Shown piece by piece: positions 60,053 to 64,000 of a DNA stretch of 64,000 bases. The translations under genes and the position numbers were made by a program. Position 1 is the stretch's first letter. Each line of letters starts with the position of its first letter. The DNA is from Marinobacter panjinensis (GTDB taxonomy: Bacteria; Pseudomonadota; Gammaproteobacteria; Pseudomonadales; Oleiphilaceae): positions 434,001 to 498,000 of the forward strand of contig NZ_SZYH01000002.1 of assembly GCF_005298175.1 (NCBI RefSeq), read 5' to 3'. The notes beneath the pieces are model-generated. The model made no database searches and was not told the origin of the DNA. It saw nothing but the letters and a program-made list of their open reading frames with translations.

Positions 60053-60089
60053 GTTTTGAACTCAAAGCAATAAGATGGCGAACTTTTAA
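60053..60089. promoter_or_regulatory. Shared upstream element of BCCT gene 2
   Basis: This is the second copy of the element at 58223-58259, 87 bases before the GTG of the second BCCT gene. The dyad TTTTGA-N2-TCAAA is kept although the two central bases differ (AC for GT), which favours selection on symmetry. Confidence 0.5.
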
Positions 60090-60139
60090 TATTCGTACCC
60101 GAATACTAAAAAGTTTTACTCAAACAGGAGGCTCAACAC

Positions 60140-61729
60140 GTGGGCGACGCGGTAAAAGACGAATACTCAACGGATTACGTCGCAGGCCAGGATAATGTAA
60201 CTCCTTTTGGCCTCGACCTGCATGCGCCGGTATTTCCGATAACGGCGGTACTGGTAGTAGCGTTCGTTATAGGTACGCTGATGTTCCCGGGAGAAGCGAA
60301 AGAGCTTCTTGATGGTGCGAAATGGTGGACAATTGCCCAATTTGACTGGTTCTTTCTGCTCAGTGCCAATATTTTTGTGGTGGTTTCTCTTGCTCTGATT
60401 TTTTTGCCAATGGGCAAAATCCGCATTGGCGGCATGGACGCCAAACCGGACTTCTCGACGATGTCCTGGTTTGCGATGCTGTTCGCGGCAGGCATGGGTA
60501 TCGGCCTCATGTTCTGGGCCGTTGCGGAACCGGTAGCCTATTATACCGGTTGGTATGAAACGCCGTTGGGCGTTGAGGCCAATACCCCAGAGGCTGCAAG
60601 GCTGGCCATGGGCGCCACGATGTATCACTGGGGTCTGCATCCCTGGGCCATCTACGCAATTGTGGCATTGTCACTGGCATTCTTCGCTTACAACAAGAAT
60701 ATGCCTCTGACCATTCGCTCGGCCTTCTTCCCGTTGCTGAAAGACCGTGTGTGGGGCTGGCCCGGGCACATCATCGATACCCTGGCGGTGGTGGCGACGA
60801 TTTTCGGTCTTGCCACCTCTCTCGGTTTTGGTGCCCAGCAGGCCGCAGCCGGGCTGGATTACCTGTTCGGAATTTCGTCCGGCATAAACGTACAGATGGC
60901 AATTATTACCGGCGTGACGGCCGCTGCCCTGATATCAGTACTGCGTGGCCTGGATGGCGGTGTGAAGCTTCTGAGTAACATCAACATGTCGCTGGCGGGA
61001 ATCCTGCTGTTCTTCATCATTTTTGCCGGCCCAACCATGACCATCGTTGAAACGCTCTGGGTCACATCGTCCAGCTATGTGGGTAATGTGCTGCAGTTGA
61101 GCAATCCCTTCGGGCGTGAGGACGAAGCCTGGTTCCACGGATGGACGGTCTTCTACTGGGCCTGGTGGATCTCCTGGTCACCGTTCGTCGGCATGTTCAT
61201 CGCACGGGTTTCCCGGGGCCGTACAGTTCGTGAGTTTGTCACCGCGGTACTGATTGTTCCGACCGTTATTACCGTCGTCTGGATGAGTGCGTTTGGTGGC
61301 TCTGCACTGGAGCAAATCCAGCAAGGCATTGGCGCACTGGCTGAAAACGGTCTGACAGAGGTTCCCCTGGCCTCGTTCCAGATGCTGGCCAACCTGCCAT
61401 TCGTTGCGATCAGCTCCTTCGTGGGTATCGTGTTGGTGCTGGTCTTCTTCGTGACCTCTTCAGATTCCGGCTCGCTGGTTGTTGACAGCATTACCGCCGG
61501 TGGCAAAACCGATGCGCCGACCGCGCAGCGCGTGTTCTGGGTAGTTATGGAAGGTGCGATTGCCGCGGCCCTGATCTTCGGTGGCGGTGAGGATGCCCTG
61601 GGTGCCATTCAGGCAGTTGCGATAACCGCAGGTTTGCCCTTTACAGCGGTGCTGCTGGTGATGACCTGGGGTCTGCTCAAAGGCCTTAGCCATGAGCGTA
61701 AGTTGTTGCTTGCGGAAGGCAAGCTCTGA
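60140..61729 (+). CDS. BCCT family transporter, copy 2
   Basis: This 529-residue BCCT carrier is a tandem paralogue of the gene at 58307, of identical length and with most of its sequence conserved. Differences cluster near the N-terminus (NVTPFG for NIQKYG) and in helix borders (IAISSFVGIVLVLVFF for VGATSFVGIILVLVFF). The 44 bases 60153-60196 equal 58320-58363 exactly, indicating recent duplication or gene conversion. It starts with GTG and AGGAGG precedes it. A strong terminator follows. Substrate may be the same or slightly shifted from copy 1. Confidence 0.93.
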   Translation: MGDAVKDEYSTDYVAGQDNVTPFGLDLHAPVFPITAVLVVAFVIGTLMFPGEAKELLDGAKWWTIAQFDWFFLLSANIFVVVSLALIFLPMGKIRIGGMDAKPDFSTMSWFAMLFAAGMGIGLMFWAVAEPVAYYTGWYETPLGVEANTPEAARLAMGATMYHWGLHPWAIYAIVALSLAFFAYNKNMPLTIRSAFFPLLKDRVWGWPGHIIDTLAVVATIFGLATSLGFGAQQAAAGLDYLFGISSGINVQMAIITGVTAAALISVLRGLDGGVKLLSNINMSLAGILLFFIIFAGPTMTIVETLWVTSSSYVGNVLQLSNPFGREDEAWFHGWTVFYWAWWISWSPFVGMFIARVSRGRTVREFVTAVLIVPTVITVVWMSAFGGSALEQIQQGIGALAENGLTEVPLASFQMLANLPFVAISSFVGIVLVLVFFVTSSDSGSLVVDSITAGGKTDAPTAQRVFWVVMEGAIAAALIFGGGEDALGAIQAVAITAGLPFTAVLLVMTWGLLKGLSHERKLLLAEGKL

Positions 61730-61741
61730 TCATGGCGCAAT

Positions 61742-61773
61742 AAAAAAACCGGGGTGAATCACCCCGGTTTTTT
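61742..61773. terminator. Bidirectional terminator
   Basis: AAACCGGGGTGA and TCACCCCGGTTT flank a short loop, with A-run on the left and T-run on the right (61742-61773), so it can terminate both the BCCT2 transcript and the convergent ATP-grasp gene. It begins 13 bases after the BCCT2 stop. Confidence 0.92.
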
Positions 61774-61792
61774 TATGCCTGAATTTCGCGGT

Positions 61793-62743
61793 TCAGATTT
61801 TCGCGGTGAAGGTTTCCATGGCGAAGGCAGCCCGGTCTTCCGGTGTGAAGTGAGGCTTGCGCAGGGCTTCAATCTGCCTGAGGCGTGGCAGAAGACCACG
61901 GCCATTGGCCATCTGGATAGCCAGTCCAGGGCGGGCATTCAACTCAAGTAGCAGTGGGCCTTCGTTCACATCAACCACCAGATCAACCCCCATATAGCCC
62001 AGTCCGGTTGCTTCATAGCACCTTGAGGCCATTACCAGCATTTCCTGCCAGCCATCGATGGCGATGTTGTCCAGTGCCAGGCCCGTATCCGGGTGTAAAG
62101 TGATAGGACGGTTGAATTGCACCGCATTCAGGCTGCGGCCATTGGCAATGTTCAGCCCAACCCCGACAGCCCCCTGATGCAGGTTGGCCTTGCCATCAGA
62201 GGCCGTGGTGGCCAGCCTTAGCATCGCCATTACCGGATAACCCTGAAATATCACAATACGGATATCCGGTACGCCCTGGAAAGAGTATCTGGCCAGTTCC
62301 GGAATGGATTCCACCAGATTTTCAACGATTGCAACGTCCGGCGTCCCGGCCAGTGAATAGAGGCCCGCAAGAATGTTGGAGAGGTGCCGCTCGAGGTAGG
62401 CCACCGATACCCGGGCACCGGAGGCTTTGACGTATTCGTCGCCATCGCGCCCGGTTATTACGGTAATGCCCTTGCCACCGGAACCCTTGGCGGGCTTTAT
62501 GGCGAACCCCTCGAGATCTTCCGCCATTTGTCGGAAACGGGAAATTTCGTGCTGCTGGCGTACAACCTGAAGCAGCCTGGGTGTGCGGACATCATACTCG
62601 GCCACCACCAGCTTGGTTTTAAGCTTGTTATCCACCAGCGGATAGGACATGCGGCTGTTGTACCGGGAAATGTAGTCCACATTGCGCCGGTTCATGTTCA
62701 GCATTCCCAGCTGATTGAGCTTGAAGGGCGAAATCCAGCCCAT
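61793..62743 (-). CDS. ATP-grasp (alpha-L-glutamate ligase-like) protein
   Basis: The 316-residue protein has an ATP-grasp fold: the nucleotide loop FAIKPAKGSGGKGI (about 85-98), DIRIVIFQGYPVMAMLRLAT, and the metal-binding LLLELNARPGLAIQ near 270-283. It resembles RimK-like ligases, which form amide bonds between a carboxylate and an amine, often adding glutamate to a peptide. The start overlaps the stop of the upstream membrane-transglutaminase gene (ATGA), so the two are coupled. This pair is known from comparative genomics (amidoligase clusters) but has no proven substrate. Confidence 0.88.
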   Translation of the reverse strand: MGWISPFKLNQLGMLNMNRRNVDYISRYNSRMSYPLVDNKLKTKLVVAEYDVRTPRLLQVVRQQHEISRFRQMAEDLEGFAIKPAKGSGGKGITVITGRDGDEYVKASGARVSVAYLERHLSNILAGLYSLAGTPDVAIVENLVESIPELARYSFQGVPDIRIVIFQGYPVMAMLRLATTASDGKANLHQGAVGVGLNIANGRSLNAVQFNRPITLHPDTGLALDNIAIDGWQEMLVMASRCYEATGLGYMGVDLVVDVNEGPLLLELNARPGLAIQMANGRGLLPRLRQIEALRKPHFTPEDRAAFAMETFTAKI

Positions 62744-64000
62744 CAGTCGTAGGCCTTCATGGGGTGAAATCGACGGAGCTCAGACAACTTGTAACCTGTG
62801 TATTGTCCCATCAGCAGGATCAGCCCCAGCACCACAAGGTGCAATTCCGGGAAATTAAACGTCAGATGTTCTGCCAGGGGAGCACTCATCAACAGGAAAG
62901 CGCACACCGCCACAAACAGGCTGCCTGCACCCTGCACAAAGACCTCGCGGCCGCCTTCTTCCTCCCAGAGTATGGACATGCGCTCGATGGTCCAGGCAAT
63001 AATCACCATGGGAAAGAAGGTCACTGTCATGCCGGTATTAAAGCCCATCTGGTAGCCGACAATACTGAGTCCGGCGGTGATGAAAATCACCAGAATAATG
63101 AGTGCTGATATTCGGGACACCAGCAGCAGGTTCAGGCTGGAGAGATAGCCGCGCATCAGCAGGCCGATGGCCACCACAGATAAAAAAGCAATTAGCCCGG
63201 GGATCAGCGTCGTCTGCACGAATGCGACGGCGATCAGGATCGGCATGAAGGTGCCGGAGGTCTTTATGCCCACCACAATGCGCATGAAGGCAACAACAAG
63301 GGCCCCCAGCGGGAGCAGCAGAAGCATCCTGAACATACCCTGCTCTTCAATCGGGAGTTGGTACAGGCTGAGGAAGCCCAGGCCATTCTCGGCAGACTGG
63401 GACTGGGCCAGCTGCAATGCCGGTACCGTTTGCCGCAGCATGGAAAAACTCACTTCTGAGTCATCCCCGCCCACCAGGTCAAGCAGGGAGGTCGCAGCCT
63501 GTCGCCACAGCAGTACGTTTTCCGGCAGCCCCTGCTCGGCGGTGCGGGGATCGAAGGTCAGCCAGCTGCTGCCGTCGTAGATCTGCAGGAACGGGCGAAG
63601 TTGTTGCCTGCGCCGTGCGTCTTCGAGGGCAAGCCCGTCAGCAATGCGTGCGGGAATGCCGGCGTGGTTGAGCATCCGGTTAAGCAGGTCAATGTAGTTG
63701 TCGTTGGAAACCAGCAAGGTTGTATTCTGTGCACTGCTGTCCGGCTGGAGCAGCTTGATCAGTTCCCGGGTCATACTCTCCGGTGTGCTGGAGCGGGCAG
63801 CAGCCTGTTGAAGCAGCTCTTCCACAGCGGTTGCCTGGGGCTCTTCCCAGAAGACCGCTTCCGGTTTGGGCCGCCGCCTGGGGTTGCCCGTTCGAACTCG
63901 TTCGTCCGGTACCAATTGTACCTTGAAATACAGAGTCTGAGGCCCGTTGATGTCGCGCTTGGACCACTCTGCCCGGCGTTCACCGGAATCTTCCACAATG
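62743..64000 (-). CDS. Inactive transglutaminase-like protein with 7 membrane helices (5' truncated)
   Basis: The frame is open to the window end (last visible residues before EDSGERRAEW), so the N-terminus is outside. About 418 residues are seen. The N-terminal half is a transglutaminase-like fold: LLNRMLNHAGIPARIADGLAL and FLQIYDGSSWLTFDPRTA. In these segments the catalytic Cys and His of active enzymes are not found, hence a predicted inactive domain. From about 200 residues on there are seven hydrophobic helices (for example MLLLLPLGALVVAFMRIVVG). It is coupled to the ATP-grasp gene. Family reports place a retropepsin-like protease gene upstream, just beyond the edge. Confidence 0.85.
   Translation of the reverse strand, partial: IVEDSGERRAEWSKRDINGPQTLYFKVQLVPDERVRTGNPRRRPKPEAVFWEEPQATAVEELLQQAAARSSTPESMTRELIKLLQPDSSAQNTTLLVSNDNYIDLLNRMLNHAGIPARIADGLALEDARRRQQLRPFLQIYDGSSWLTFDPRTAEQGLPENVLLWRQAATSLLDLVGGDDSEVSFSMLRQTVPALQLAQSQSAENGLGFLSLYQLPIEEQGMFRMLLLLPLGALVVAFMRIVVGIKTSGTFMPILIAVAFVQTTLIPGLIAFLSVVAIGLLMRGYLSSLNLLLVSRISALIILVIFITAGLSIVGYQMGFNTGMTVTFFPMVIIAWTIERMSILWEEEGGREVFVQGAGSLFVAVCAFLLMSAPLAEHLTFNFPELHLVVLGLILLMGQYTGYKLSELRRFHPMKAYD

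Overview
The window reads as the chromosome of a marine gammaproteobacterium, most likely Marinobacter or a close relative. The basis is the moderately GC-rich coding style, Pseudomonas-like gene order in several blocks (fdxA-mutS-pncC-recA; nadK-phosphatase-rhomboid-DUF1315-DUF2797-pepN; thrS-infC-rpmI-rplT-pheST-ihfA-merR), tandem BCCT osmolyte transporters, a TAXI-type TRAP system and fatty-acid catabolism genes. This genus call is inference from content; no search was run. I see no prophage, insertion sequence or CRISPR array. Genes are densely packed and no gene-free stretch exceeds about 300 bases.

Layout. 1-3.4 kb: end of a SulP transporter, a tandem universal stress protein, a lipoprotein of the phospholipase D family and a PRC-barrel protein. 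3.5-11.6 kb: a BaiN/HI0933-like flavoprotein, a 94-base palindromic element, phzF and a small gene divergent from a MocR regulator, a metal-dependent hydrolase, DegV, a helical protein of unknown function and a LysE exporter. 11.6-17.8 kb: fdxA, mutS, pncC, recA (with a perfect SOS box), a flavodoxin-like protein and a PilZ protein. 17.9-22.6 kb: a Lon-like protease and a FixJ-like regulator with a receiver-PAS-kinase protein. 22.6-28.4 kb: a MaoC-type dehydratase and fadH, each divergent from an AraC-type regulator, with tRNA-Asp and a tiny acidic ORF between them. 28.6-36.7 kb: a coiled-coil protein of unknown function, then the nadK-to-pepN block. 36.9-45.9 kb: the DUF1329/YCF48/RND trio and the TRAP transporter. 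46-53.4 kb: the translation operon. 53.5-56.3 kb: a VOC protein, eutBC and tRNA-Pro. 56.4-64 kb: an FMN glutamate-synthase-like protein, two near-identical BCCT transporters and a pair made of an ATP-grasp ligase and an inactive transglutaminase with membrane helices, cut by the window end.

The most interesting signal is not an ORF. On the minus strand at about 32.73-32.86 kb there is a good sigma70 promoter overlapped by an 18/19 match to the Fur box, a 5' hairpin, a pyrimidine-rich linker and a strong Rho-independent terminator, together predicting an ~89-nt iron-repressed small RNA (RyhB/PrrF-like in logic). Its linker is perfectly complementary over 11 nt to the ribosome binding site and start codon of fadH at 26.3 kb, which encodes an iron-sulfur flavoenzyme. 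That would make a local iron-sparing circuit joining the two loci. Other regulatory RNA candidates are a thrS leader hairpin whose loop matches the tRNA-Thr anticodon loop, a terminator just upstream of pheS, an SD-sequestering stem in front of the acidic microprotein, and a perfect 16-bp hairpin after the DUF1329 gene.
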